In this document: in pieces, positions 1 through 9,092 of the stretch
Numbering within the stretch: position 1 is the stretch's first letter
Layout of the letters: each line of letters opens with the position of its first letter
Source: RHLJ01 sp965222205
GTDB taxonomy: Bacteria > Bacteroidota > Rhodothermia > Balneolales > Balneolaceae
Assembly (NCBI GenBank): GCA_965222205.1
Contig: OZ244932.1
Coordinates: forward strand, 1,364,001-1,428,000
Direction of reading: 5' to 3'
DNA length: 64,000 nt
Position numbers and translations under genes: made by a program
Notes under the pieces: generated by a model
Told to the model about the DNA's origin: nothing
Database searches by the model: none
The model's input: the letters and a program-made list of their open reading frames with translations, nothing else

Positions 1-474
1 CAACATTGCATAATGGTTGCTATGGCAATGGAGGCGTATGCTAAGCAATTGGGGAAAAAAGAAGAAGAGGTCAATGAATGGTGGACCGCAGGATTACTTC
101 ATGATTTAGATTGGGAAAAGTATCCAGATGAACATCCCCGGAAAGCGGTGAATGAGATTCTTCCAGAGCTTGGTTATTCTGAGCTGGTGATAAATGCCAT
201 TAAAGCACACGCTCCGGAAAGAACAGGTAAAGAGCCTGAGACAGAAATAGAATGCTACCTTTTTGCATGTGATGAGCTTTCTGGTTTTATGAAGGCAGTT
301 TCTTTAATGAGACCAACTGGTTTTGATGGAATGAAAGTGAAGTCGGTCACCAAGAAACTAAAGACAGTAAATTTTGCAGCAAATGTTCCCAGAGAAGATA
401 TAGAGAAGGGTGTAAAGCTTATTAAAAAAGAACTAAATGAGCATATTCAATTTTTAATTGGTGTATTTTCTTAA
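1..474 (+). CDS. HD-domain hydrolase, 5'-truncated by window edge
   Basis: The reading frame is open from base 1, and the codons before the first ATG (base 13) read Gln-His-Cys-Ile. A His at that position fits the first metal ligand of an HD domain, so the true start lies upstream and the gene is partial. The next ligands are visible as LLHDLDWE (His-Asp at residues 30-31 counted from Met13), followed by DEHP and a later FACDELSGF. This is the layout of the small HD-superfamily predicted hydrolases that act on phosphate esters; the substrate cannot be read from sequence. No obvious terminator follows. Family membership is fairly secure, the function only general. Confidence 0.75.
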   Translation, partial: QHCIMVAMAMEAYAKQLGKKEEEVNEWWTAGLLHDLDWEKYPDEHPRKAVNEILPELGYSELVINAIKAHAPERTGKEPETEIECYLFACDELSGFMKAVSLMRPTGFDGMKVKSVTKKLKTVNFAANVPREDIEKGVKLIKKELNEHIQFLIGVFS

Positions 475-563
475 TGACTCAGAACTGTAACTTTTATAAG
501 GTTTTTCAGTCAAACCATTATCTGTATTTTATCGTCTCAATTTAAAAAGGCAGAATTTTTAAA

Positions 564-2615
564 GTGATTTTCAGGGCAAAATATAAATTATTAATAGCGG
601 GTATGCTTTTGGCTTTGAGCGGAGGGAGTGCTTTTGCTCAAAACACGGTCGAGTTAACATCGTCTATGCTTAGCAATACTAACGAGGTTATTTTAGAAGA
701 AGGCTGGAGGTTTAATCCCGGCGATAACTTCAGGTGGATTGAAGGCGATTATAATTTTGAGGACTGGCAGGAAATAAACCCATTACTCGATTCTACCTCT
801 CTAAGTACTCAGAATTGGGAAGGTTTTGGATGGTTCAAGTTCAACATAAAAGTGGATTCAACACTGGTAAATCAACCTCTTTTATTTCGATTCAAGGTAC
901 ATAGCGGTGCATCTCAGCTTTTTTTGAATGATGAATTGCAGTTTAGAACCGGAACATTTTCTATTCTTGAAGGAGATCATATTTCTTCAAAAGGCTCAAG
1001 TCCAAACATAATACAGTTTCAGGATACCAGCACTCATGTAATAAGTGTGAGATTCAGTAACCATAAAGCACCTGACTTTCTTAAATATGGGCTATCGCCG
1101 GGTTTTGTACTTGCTGTTTCTGCTCAGAATGGATTGGAATTAGATTCTGGTATTTCTTCCTCTGACCTGGCTGTCATTCTTCTGTTAGGTCTGTTTGGAG
1201 CTCTGACTTTGGTTCATTTTCTATTTTTAGTTTTCTATCCTGCGGGAGAGAAAAACCTGTACTTCGTTCTGTTCGCCGGGGGTATTACACTTTTTGTGTT
1301 GTTTTCAAACATTCATGTTTTCAGCGACTCTCCTGATTTAGTGATTGCGGTACAGAAATGGGGGTATGTATCGTGGCTTGCAGCTTTAATTGGTTTGTTG
1401 AAGTTTAGTTATTCATTTTTAAAAAACTCCACCCCAATTCAACTTAGCCTCTTTTTGATAGTAGGAATACTGATTCTGATTATGTGGTTTGGAGAATGGC
1501 TCATGCTCAATCAACTATTTGCTCTGTTTAGTCTTTTGATTCTGATTGAGGTTGCCCGCATATATGTACTGCTTCAATTTAAATTAAAAGAGCATGTTGG
1601 AATATTGATCTGGGGTTTTGCTATCTATATCGCCTGGATTATTTATTCAACAGAAAATTTTTCTGATTTTTATTCTGAGAAATTTGCTTTATTTGATAAT
1701 CTCTGGGCTACTTCATTTTTCGTATTCTCTGTTTCTGCGTATTTGCTCAAGGATTTTGCAAAAGCCCAAACTAAGCTGGAGTATAAATATCTCGAAGTAA
1801 AGCATCTTTCTGAGCGATCTATAGAGCAGGAGAGAAGAAGTAAGGCGAAAGAGATTGAGCAGAAAATTCTGGAAAGAGAAAATCAAAGAAAGACGGCTGA
1901 GCTGGAAGAGGCACGGGCACTCCAGATTTCGATGCTTCCCGCAAAAATACCAGCTACCAAGTTTTGGGATATTGCCGCTTTTATGGAGCCTTCTCAGGAA
2001 GTTGGGGGAGATTATTATGATTTCAGTCTTTCTAAAACCGGAGAACTTACTGTTGCCCTGGGCGACGCGACCGGACACGGTATGAAAGCCGGTATTGTAG
2101 TAGCCACAGCAAAAAGTTACTTCCATTCATTAGTTAACGATCATGATAATGTGGATGTAATTAAGAAAATGTCTTCCGGGATAAAGAACATGAATATCAA
2201 AATGATGTACATGGGGTTAATGCTTTTGAAGTGCAAAGAGAATCACGTAAGGTTTAGTTCTGCCGGAATGCCTCCATCACTTATATATCGTGCAGCATCT
2301 GGCTCTGTGGAAGAAGTACTGCAAAAGGCGATGCCACTCGGCAGCAGCCCCCATTTCCCGTATCAGGAAACTGAGCATGAGCTACAACCCGGTGATGTGT
2401 TTCTTCTGTTTAGCGACGGGCTTATGGAATTATTTAACGAAAAAAGAGAACAGTTAGGAGTGGAAAAAGTTGGCGAAAAATTAAAAGATGTTTCTAATAA
2501 ATCAGCCAACGAAATTCTGGAAGAGCTGAAGGAGTTTCGGGATGAATGGCTTGGAAAGGCTCGCCAGGAAGATGATGTTACCATTGTTGTGATGAAGGCA
2601 AAAAAAGACTCTTAA
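564..2615 (+). CDS. Membrane sensor with 7TM region and PP2C/SpoIIE-type serine phosphatase domain
   Basis: The 683-residue protein starts at GTG 564 and has a signal peptide (about 1-25, ending SAFAQ). Residues about 30-195 form an extracytoplasmic beta-rich region resembling the 7TMR-DISM sensory domain. About seven hydrophobic helices follow (about 200-395), then a charged coiled coil (about 400-455) and a cytoplasmic PP2C/SpoIIE phosphatase domain to the end. Phosphatase landmarks are EARALQISMLP, VGGDYYDF, LGDATGHGMKAG, FSDGLMEL and DDVTIVVM, which supply the metal-binding Asp residues. Such proteins sense an external cue and dephosphorylate a partner-switch protein, usually an anti-anti-sigma factor. 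No such partner or anti-sigma kinase is encoded nearby, so the target is unknown. Domain calls are strong; the pathway is inferred. Confidence 0.85.
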   Translation: MIFRAKYKLLIAGMLLALSGGSAFAQNTVELTSSMLSNTNEVILEEGWRFNPGDNFRWIEGDYNFEDWQEINPLLDSTSLSTQNWEGFGWFKFNIKVDSTLVNQPLLFRFKVHSGASQLFLNDELQFRTGTFSILEGDHISSKGSSPNIIQFQDTSTHVISVRFSNHKAPDFLKYGLSPGFVLAVSAQNGLELDSGISSSDLAVILLLGLFGALTLVHFLFLVFYPAGEKNLYFVLFAGGITLFVLFSNIHVFSDSPDLVIAVQKWGYVSWLAALIGLLKFSYSFLKNSTPIQLSLFLIVGILILIMWFGEWLMLNQLFALFSLLILIEVARIYVLLQFKLKEHVGILIWGFAIYIAWIIYSTENFSDFYSEKFALFDNLWATSFFVFSVSAYLLKDFAKAQTKLEYKYLEVKHLSERSIEQERRSKAKEIEQKILERENQRKTAELEEARALQISMLPAKIPATKFWDIAAFMEPSQEVGGDYYDFSLSKTGELTVALGDATGHGMKAGIVVATAKSYFHSLVNDHDNVDVIKKMSSGIKNMNIKMMYMGLMLLKCKENHVRFSSAGMPPSLIYRAASGSVEEVLQKAMPLGSSPHFPYQETEHELQPGDVFLLFSDGLMELFNEKREQLGVEKVGEKLKDVSNKSANEILEELKEFRDEWLGKARQEDDVTIVVMKAKKDS

Positions 2616-2709
2616 AAAAACAATGTAACCTTAGCATTTTTTTTGAGTGTAAGGGTTGATAAACCTATGGGCTTTGAGTTTATTAACTATACACTTAATT
2701 ACTATTGCT

Positions 2710-4089
2710 ATGAAAGTAAAATATATCCTTCCTGTATTCCTGTCACTTTCAATCATTTGCGTTCTTCCGGCACAAGAAACGAGTCAAACCAAAGAAGATA
2801 TGAAGTTAATCTACTCCAGCAGGTGGAGTGATTGGGATTGGCATTGCAATTGCAGAGTTGAAGAAAATCTCGAAATTGAATCATATTATGAGAAAAAGAA
2901 ATATTATAAGTACCGAAGTCATTACAAGAATGATGGCATTGATAACGAGTTCGATTTCTTTTCACAAATAGGTCCTAACCCTGCCATATATGGCTTTTCA
3001 CCTTCTTTACAAGCTGTTCATTTTAATAGAGTAAATGGCCTTTTTCTTGGAATAGATACCGAATTTGAAGATTTCATTCATGATTTTACCCACATATATG
3101 GATTTGAAGTTCAGGCACTTGTAGGGTACTCTTTTGGTCAGGAAGAATGGCAATACCAGATAGGTGTGGAAAAGCCCATCGGAAGAAAGTTAAGAATAGG
3201 AGGTGACTATCATAGCACTACAAATACAGAAGATTCATGGAGAAGCGGACTTGCAGAAAATAGCATTTCAAGTGTGGTTGTAGGGTATGATTTCCACGAT
3301 TATTATAAGGCAGAAGGTTTCAGTCTTTATGGCTCACTCAGGCTTTTTAGAAATGCGTATTTAGGAGCTAGTTACAATAGTGACTTAATCAGTTCTTTGA
3401 ATGCGGCTACAGCCTATAATATTTACGGTGAGGGAAATATATATAGGCTTAATCCTGCTATTGATTCAGGCTTTGATAAGATCGATCATAAAAGCATTGG
3501 GCTAAGTGCGAATTTTAATCCGAAAATGTATAATCAGACTCGTAATTTTTCAACCAGCCTGGCTTTACGCGGGGAAATTGCAAACCTACCTGAGTCATCA
3601 AACCAGTTCCTATTTAATAAATACATAGTACAATCTAAGTCTGTAATGAGGCTCGATCGAACTACCTCATTTAAATGGAGGATGATGGCAGGAGCTATCA
3701 CTGGAAACGCGCCTGATTTCAAGCAATTTACACTTGGTGGAATTGGAACAATGAGAGCCACGAATTATAAGAGTTTACAAGGCAACACCATGCTTTTAAG
3801 TAATGCTGAACTGATTTTCGGAAGAAATTCAGACTTTGATTTTGGCTTTATAGAAATTGATGGTTTCTACATCAGTGTTTTCATGGATTCGGGCTGGTCA
3901 GAATTTAATAATGAGCTTGTGAATACTACTGATCCAACCTCAGCTTTGCAGAACTTTAGCGTTTCAAAATTAAGCCATAATGCAGGTGTTGGCTTCGGCA
4001 GTGATTCGTTCAGAGTTGAATTTGCCAAGCCTATCTCAGCCAGTGGCGGGTTTTCGGCTTTCTGGATTCGTCTTAACCCTACTTTTTAA
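2710..4089 (+). CDS. Surface antigen (BamA/TamA-type) beta-barrel outer membrane protein
   Basis: I place the start at ATG 2710 rather than the upstream in-frame ATG at 2656, because a clean signal peptide begins there (MKVKYILPVFLSLS, cleaved after LPAQ). The 459-residue product is rich in alternating aromatic strands. Its C-terminal third carries the surface-antigen signature FTLGGIGTMRATNYKSLQG, and later strands such as FIEIDGFYISVFMDSGWSEF. The chain ends FWIRLNPTF, a terminal aromatic typical of barrels inserted by the BAM machinery. No POTRA repeats are visible, so this is not BamA itself; it may be a stand-alone barrel or the exporter part of a two-partner system. Function unknown. 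A strong terminator follows. Confidence 0.7.
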   Translation: MKVKYILPVFLSLSIICVLPAQETSQTKEDMKLIYSSRWSDWDWHCNCRVEENLEIESYYEKKKYYKYRSHYKNDGIDNEFDFFSQIGPNPAIYGFSPSLQAVHFNRVNGLFLGIDTEFEDFIHDFTHIYGFEVQALVGYSFGQEEWQYQIGVEKPIGRKLRIGGDYHSTTNTEDSWRSGLAENSISSVVVGYDFHDYYKAEGFSLYGSLRLFRNAYLGASYNSDLISSLNAATAYNIYGEGNIYRLNPAIDSGFDKIDHKSIGLSANFNPKMYNQTRNFSTSLALRGEIANLPESSNQFLFNKYIVQSKSVMRLDRTTSFKWRMMAGAITGNAPDFKQFTLGGIGTMRATNYKSLQGNTMLLSNAELIFGRNSDFDFGFIEIDGFYISVFMDSGWSEFNNELVNTTDPTSALQNFSVSKLSHNAGVGFGSDSFRVEFAKPISASGGFSAFWIRLNPTF

Positions 4090-4117
4090 AACGACATTTG
4101 TTTATTCAAAAAAAAGA

Positions 4118-4147
4118 AACCCGAACCGGTCAAAGTTCGGGTTTTTT
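4118..4147 (+). terminator. Rho-independent terminator after the barrel gene
   Basis: A 9-bp perfect stem (AACCCGAAC at 4118-4126 with GTTCGGGTT at 4135-4143) has an 8-base loop and runs into a T tract. It lies 29 bases after the barrel stop codon. Confidence 0.9.
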
Positions 4148-4273
4148 CTTTAGGGCATTTGGTGCTTTGCAGCATCCAAAAGCTCGTTTGCTCTTCGGTG
4201 GCTGATTACGCCACAGAACAGGTAAAGTTTCGGATATTGTTTTCTTTTTTTAGAAGAATGGTATCTTATCCCA

Positions 4274-5347
4274 ATGAATTTGAGCAGATCCTTATCAATT
4301 AATAAAAGTGAGCTCCTGATCGGAGTAGTCACATTTCTTTTTTTATTCCTGGCCACCTTTGGTTCCAGGCAATTCAGGTTATCGTCAGGAAGCGCGATTA
4401 CAGTACAAAGTGAACTCAGGCTAATTATTTCTGAAAGATCTAATCTTAATGAACTTTCCAATGCGTTAGACTCTTTGGGTGTAGAGTTTAGTACTGATGA
4501 ATTGGAATGGTCTGCCCGGATGTTGGGCTGGAGAACCTTTAAAAAAGGTAGCTACAATCTGGAAGGAGAATATTCTTACGAAGTTTTACTAGCTAAGCTT
4601 GCCCGGGGAATTCAGGATCCAGTGCCAGTGGTAATACTGCCTGGTATAAATCAGGAACGTTTTTCTGAATCTATTAGCAATAAAATTGATGTCTCAAAAG
4701 AAGAGATGCATGCTGTCTTTAGCGATAGTGTATTTCTGGATGAACTGAATCTTTCAAGTGAACAATTATTTGGTAGAATGCTTCCCGAAACTTATTTGAT
4801 GTACTGGACAAGCACACCAAAAGATGTTGTGCGACGTGTTCTCCGTGAGTTTAATACACAGGTTATTGATCGATTTACTGAGGAAGTTAGTCGACAGGGA
4901 TTAACCATTGATGAAGTGCTGACTATGGCCTCCATAGTAGAATGGGAAGCCAACATAGAAGAAGAGAAACCGATTATAAGTGGATTGTACTGGAATCGAT
5001 TTAACCGTGGTATGAGACTTCAGGCTGATCCAACTATTAACTTTGCTTTGGGAGAACGGAGAAGGTTGTTATTTGAGGACTATCAATTTGATCATCCATA
5101 CAACACTTATTTAAAAAAGGGATTACCTCCGGGACCTATCACGAATCCAAGCCTTTCAACTATCGAGGCATCGGTGTTCCCACAGCAGCATGATTTTATT
5201 TACATGGTTGCAAACCCGGAAGGAGGACACGTTTTCACAAGAACGTTTGAGGAGCACCAGATAGAAAGTGAAAAGTGGAGGAAATGGCTTCGGCAACAAT
5301 ATCGGATAAAACGACAACGTGAAGCAGAGGGAGCGCTAAATCAATAG
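4274..5347 (+). CDS. mltG: Endolytic murein transglycosylase MltG
   Basis: The 357-residue protein has one N-terminal membrane segment (about residues 14-32) followed by the extracytoplasmic YceG/MltG domain. Family landmarks are MLPETYLMYW, the catalytic-glutamate region MASIVEWEAN, the stretch QADPTINFALG, and LPPGPITNPS near the C-terminus. MltG cuts nascent glycan strands at the inner membrane and sets their length. The length matches the family (about 340 residues in Escherichia coli). It is convergent with an LpoA-like gene, with only five bases between the two stop codons. A murein-synthesis role for both neighbours is a reasonable inference. Confidence 0.93.
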   Translation: MNLSRSLSINKSELLIGVVTFLFLFLATFGSRQFRLSSGSAITVQSELRLIISERSNLNELSNALDSLGVEFSTDELEWSARMLGWRTFKKGSYNLEGEYSYEVLLAKLARGIQDPVPVVILPGINQERFSESISNKIDVSKEEMHAVFSDSVFLDELNLSSEQLFGRMLPETYLMYWTSTPKDVVRRVLREFNTQVIDRFTEEVSRQGLTIDEVLTMASIVEWEANIEEEKPIISGLYWNRFNRGMRLQADPTINFALGERRRLLFEDYQFDHPYNTYLKKGLPPGPITNPSLSTIEASVFPQQHDFIYMVANPEGGHVFTRTFEEHQIESEKWRKWLRQQYRIKRQREAEGALNQ

Positions 5348-5352
5348 AGAAG

Positions 5353-7089
5353 CTATCTCTCAATTGAATCTTCTGTAATCTCTTCCAGCATATCAGAATC
5401 ACGAGGCATTCGCTTTATTCTGATTTCATGGTTCACATGAGCACCTCTGAAACTAACCCGAGTACTCATTCCTTCATAATTATTTAGATCCTTGAGTGCA
5501 TCTCTGAGATAAGCGGGGTTTTTTACCCGTTTTAGTGTTTCCAGGACAATTTTTGCTGCGTCATAACCTATATAGGCAAACTGATTTGGCTGAGTGCTGA
5601 ACCTCAACCTGAATGAGGAAGCAAAGTTGTCTGCCTTAACTGTGCTTGTATCAACATTAAAAGACTCAGTGTAATAAAGTTCTGTTTCGTCAAGTCTCCG
5701 ATCTTCCAGATTCACATTCATCCACTCTTCGGAGCCAAGAATGGCTACCGTACTTCTCATAGCTTCGAGGTCTGTTAGCATCGACTCAACTAAAGTAGCG
5801 GCTACTGTACCGGTGAATGGAGCGTAGACAGCTTCAACCATATCTACACTATCAAGAGTATCGGTAGTGAAGAACTGAGTGTAATCACGAATATCATACC
5901 CGTACTCTTCAAGGTTTTCTACAAAATAATATTCAACAAGAGCTCCGTTTCTTTCGGCTTCATGTACAAAAGAACGAGCAGCAGGATCACCCAAAGAACC
6001 TTTTTCTGCAATTACCCCAAGAGTATCGTACCCCAAAGTGTTAACAGCATAATTTGCCATTACTTTTCCTTGAGTTGCGAAAGAAGGGTTAAGCTGAAAC
6101 ACATAGTCATTATACAAATCAAGACTGTCAGCGTTAGCCAGAGGGAGGAGCATGGGAACTTCATACTCTTCAGCAAGATTAGAAAACTCCTTTGCAACTC
6201 CTGAAAAAAGCGGCCCTAAGATAAAATCTACATCCTCATTCCAAACAAGATCATTAACTATTGCGTCAGCGCTGGTTAATGCATCGTTTGTATTTCTGTA
6301 TGCGATAAAGGCTTTTTGATCTGTATTCTCGCTATTGAATTCTTCTACAGCCAATTGAATACCAAAGTAGAGATGCTGAGGTATTTCATATTCCGGAGCT
6401 TCATACTCAAATTCAGGAAGCACAACTCCAATAGTATAGGAAATCCCTTTAGGAGCCTGTACTATGCGATTTGGATTGTATCTCTGCATGTATGAAACTG
6501 AGTCACTAAGAATAGTTTCAATCCGGTTCAGTCTAAGCGGATCTGAAGACGGCACTGAGCGTTTATACAAATTAAGCAAAGCGACTGCTGAAGTAAATTT
6601 CATCAAACCGATAGAAGATTCAAGTACGTCTAATCTAACTTCATCATAAGCGGATTCTCTGAATACTTCTCTGCGTTGTTTTAATGTGAGATAGCCAAGA
6701 ACTTGATCATAGTAAGTTAATGCTGCTCTAGTGGTTGAAGATGATGGTCGCGTGTCTGAAAGTGTTCTAAGAATGTCCAGGGATTTAGCGAAGTCGTCTA
6801 ATTGAAAATGTACCAAAGCAGCGGTAAACTGCGCCTCTTGCTTAATTTCAGGAGAAGAACTTTCAGGGATTTTATTTAGGTGATGTAATGCCAGCAGATA
6901 ATTATTTAACGCGAAATAACTTTTCCCAGTAAATAGCATTGCTTCAGGCTCATCAGATTGTTGAAGAATTCGAGCTGCGCGTTCATAATCACCTTGTTCG
7001 TAGAGTGAAAGTCCGTTTTCAAAGGTTTGTGCAAAGGAGCCAGAGACAACTATAAGAGCAAAAAATGTAAGGAGTAATGCTTTTTTCAT
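5353..7089 (-). CDS. LpoA-like protein: TPR region plus type 1 periplasmic-binding fold
   Basis: A signal peptide (about 1-20, ending GSFAQ) is followed by TPR-like helices to about residue 200 (for example GLSLYEQGDYERAARILQQ). From about 215 to 555 it has a type 1 periplasmic binding fold: YTIGVVLPEFEY, DFILGPLFSGVAKEF, VPMLLPLANAD, YDTLGVIAEKGS and FAYIGYDAAKIVLE. This order matches LpoA, the outer membrane activator of penicillin-binding protein 1A, and also some ABC amino-acid-binding proteins. There is no lipobox cysteine after the signal peptide, so it is probably soluble in the periplasm rather than a lipoprotein. No permease genes adjoin it, and mltG is its convergent neighbour, which favours a cell-wall role. 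It lies 56 bases downstream of guaA on the same strand. Confidence 0.7.
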   Translation of the reverse strand: MKKALLLTFFALIVVSGSFAQTFENGLSLYEQGDYERAARILQQSDEPEAMLFTGKSYFALNNYLLALHHLNKIPESSSPEIKQEAQFTAALVHFQLDDFAKSLDILRTLSDTRPSSSTTRAALTYYDQVLGYLTLKQRREVFRESAYDEVRLDVLESSIGLMKFTSAVALLNLYKRSVPSSDPLRLNRIETILSDSVSYMQRYNPNRIVQAPKGISYTIGVVLPEFEYEAPEYEIPQHLYFGIQLAVEEFNSENTDQKAFIAYRNTNDALTSADAIVNDLVWNEDVDFILGPLFSGVAKEFSNLAEEYEVPMLLPLANADSLDLYNDYVFQLNPSFATQGKVMANYAVNTLGYDTLGVIAEKGSLGDPAARSFVHEAERNGALVEYYFVENLEEYGYDIRDYTQFFTTDTLDSVDMVEAVYAPFTGTVAATLVESMLTDLEAMRSTVAILGSEEWMNVNLEDRRLDETELYYTESFNVDTSTVKADNFASSFRLRFSTQPNQFAYIGYDAAKIVLETLKRVKNPAYLRDALKDLNNYEGMSTRVSFRGAHVNHEIRIKRMPRDSDMLEEITEDSIER

Positions 7090-7145
7090 GAATTAAATGT
7101 AGGGTTTCTCTCTATAACTTGGATAGCAAAAAAAAGTTCGCTGGT

Positions 7146-8693
7146 TTATTCCCACTCGATGGTCGCAGGCGGTTTAGAGCTGATATCATACACTACGCGG
7201 TTAATCCCTTTTATTTCATTTATGATTCGATTTGAAACATGAGCAAGAAAATCATAGGGAAGATGCGCCCAATCTGCGGTCATTCCATCCAGGCTGGTAA
7301 CAGCACGGATTGCAGCTGTAAATTCATAAGTACGCTCATCACCCATAACACCCACACTTTGTACAGGAAGCAGAACCAACAGTGCCTGCCATACTTCATT
7401 GTATAAGTGATTAGCTTTTAGCTCATCAATAAAAATTTTATCCGCATCACGAAGAAGGTCTAGTTTTTCCTTGCTCAATTCACCCAGAACACGAATTCCC
7501 AAACCAGGTCCCGGAAAGGGATGACGTGCAATAAAATGCTCGGGGATGCCAAGTTCACGTCCCACCACACGTACTTCATCTTTAAAAAGCTCACGAACCG
7601 GCTCTATTAAATCCAGCTTCATCTTTTCGGGCAACCCGCCTACATTATGGTGCGACTTAATGGTAGCTGATGGTCCTTTGAAAGAAACGCTTTCAATTAC
7701 ATCCGGATAGAGAGTTCCCTGAGCCAGATATTTAAACTCAGATTGCTCTCCAATTTCTTCATCAAAAACATCAATAAAAGTGTTTCCTATAATTTTCCTT
7801 TTTTTCTCGGGATCAGAGACCCCGGTAAGTCGGTCTAGAAACAATTTTGAGGCATTAACTCCTTTTACAGGCAGATGAAGGTCTCGTGTATAGAGATGGA
7901 GAACATCTTCAAATTCATCTTTTCGAAGAAGCCCGTTGTCAACAAATACACACTCCAGCTGATCTCCGATCGCTTTATGTATAAGAGTGGCTACCACGGT
8001 AGAATCAACACCACCTGAAAGCGCGCACAATACCTTATCTGTACCTACTTTAGCTCGTATGGCTTCAATTTGCTCATCAATAAACGAAGCTGCTGTCCAA
8101 TCACCTGAAAGTCCACAAATATCGAGCGCAAAGTTGTTAAGGATCTGTTTGCCACATTCTGTATGAGCAACTTCGGGATGAAACTGGACTCCATAAATAT
8201 GGTTTTCAAGATGGCGCACAGCGGCGACTTCTGCATTTGCTGTATGTCCAATAATCTCGTAAGAAGGGGGAAGTTCATGAATATGATCGCCATGACTCAT
8301 CCAAACTACAGAGCTATTATCAATCCCTTTTAAAAGATCTGCTGAGTTATCAATGATTAAATGAGCCCGGCCATATTCCCTTTTCTTAGCTTTTTCAACA
8401 CTGCCCGGAATCTCTGTATGAGCAAGAATTTGAAGTCCATAACAAACACCAAGTACAGGTACTTCCCACTCAAGAATTTCAGTTTGCAGATGTGGAGCAC
8501 CCTCATCATTTACACTCATTGGCCCGCCAGAAAGAATTACTCCTTTCGGCTTTGGAGTAGAAACCGTATCCAGAGATACATTGAAGGGATGAATTTCGCA
8601 GTAAATGTTAAACTCGCGGAGGCGACGTGCAATTAATTGGGTGAATTGAGAACCGTAATCGAGGATTAGAATCCATTCGCTATGTCGACTCAT
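7146..8693 (-). CDS. guaA: GMP synthase, glutamine-hydrolysing
   Basis: This 515-residue enzyme makes GMP from XMP, ATP and glutamine in purine synthesis. The N-terminal class I glutamine amidotransferase domain shows VILSGGPMSV, the nucleophile in LGVCYGLQI (Cys84) and the partner His-Glu in VQFHPEVAH. The ATP pyrophosphatase domain has the P-loop ALSGGVDSTVVA, and the C-terminal dimerisation region includes RHPFPGPGLGIRV and ends TIEWE, the usual terminus of the family. It is the last gene of the efp-accB-accC-gcvH-guaA run and starts 18 bases after the gcvH stop codon. Full length, no anomalies. Confidence 0.98.
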   Translation of the reverse strand: MSRHSEWILILDYGSQFTQLIARRLREFNIYCEIHPFNVSLDTVSTPKPKGVILSGGPMSVNDEGAPHLQTEILEWEVPVLGVCYGLQILAHTEIPGSVEKAKKREYGRAHLIIDNSADLLKGIDNSSVVWMSHGDHIHELPPSYEIIGHTANAEVAAVRHLENHIYGVQFHPEVAHTECGKQILNNFALDICGLSGDWTAASFIDEQIEAIRAKVGTDKVLCALSGGVDSTVVATLIHKAIGDQLECVFVDNGLLRKDEFEDVLHLYTRDLHLPVKGVNASKLFLDRLTGVSDPEKKRKIIGNTFIDVFDEEIGEQSEFKYLAQGTLYPDVIESVSFKGPSATIKSHHNVGGLPEKMKLDLIEPVRELFKDEVRVVGRELGIPEHFIARHPFPGPGLGIRVLGELSKEKLDLLRDADKIFIDELKANHLYNEVWQALLVLLPVQSVGVMGDERTYEFTAAIRAVTSLDGMTADWAHLPYDFLAHVSNRIINEIKGINRVVYDISSKPPATIEWE

Positions 8694-8711
8694 TAAGTAT
8701 TGGCTGGAAAT

Positions 8712-9092
8712 TTAAGAGGTTAATTCGCCGTATTCGTCAGCGGTAAGGAGAGAATCAAGCTGAGAGGCATCACTCAATTTAATTTTGATCATCCATCCAT
8801 CGCCGTAAGGATCATCATTAACCAATTCAGGATTATCCTCAAGTTCTTCATTAAGTTCAACAACCTCACCATCAACAGGCGCAAAAAGTTCAGACACTGT
8901 TTTTACAGCTTCAACGGTACCAAAAACATCATCCTTTGAAAAATCAAAGCCGGGTTCTTCGAGCTCCACAAATACAATGTCCCCTAACTCGCCTTGAGCA
9001 AACTCAGTAATTCCAATTGTTGCGGTTCCGTCACCATTATCTTTAACCCATTCGTGTTCTTTGGTGTATTTAAGATCTGATGGTGTGCTCAT
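8712..9092 (-). CDS. gcvH: Glycine cleavage system H protein
   Basis: The 126-residue lipoyl carrier of the glycine cleavage complex moves the aminomethyl group between the P, T and L proteins. The lipoylated lysine is Lys64 in GTVEAVKTVSELFAP, and the C-terminal ending NDDPYGDGWMIKIKL is typical. The start codon overlaps the accC stop by one base (TAATG), implying translational coupling. No gcvP or gcvT gene is present here, so H is encoded apart from its partners. Its position in a fatty-acid and GMP cluster could also reflect the role of H protein in lipoate transfer. Confidence 0.96.
   Translation of the reverse strand: MSTPSDLKYTKEHEWVKDNGDGTATIGITEFAQGELGDIVFVELEEPGFDFSKDDVFGTVEAVKTVSELFAPVDGEVVELNEELEDNPELVNDDPYGDGWMIKIKLSDASQLDSLLTADEYGELTS

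Noticed and set aside
4150..4461. Minus-strand frame of 103 codons at the start of mltG
   Set aside because: Overlaps the mltG start and its likely promoter, has no recognisable motif and no conserved-looking composition.
5346..5360. Short AGAGA/TCTCT hairpin between mltG and the LpoA-like gene
   Set aside because: Five-base stem without a T tract; too weak for a bidirectional terminator.
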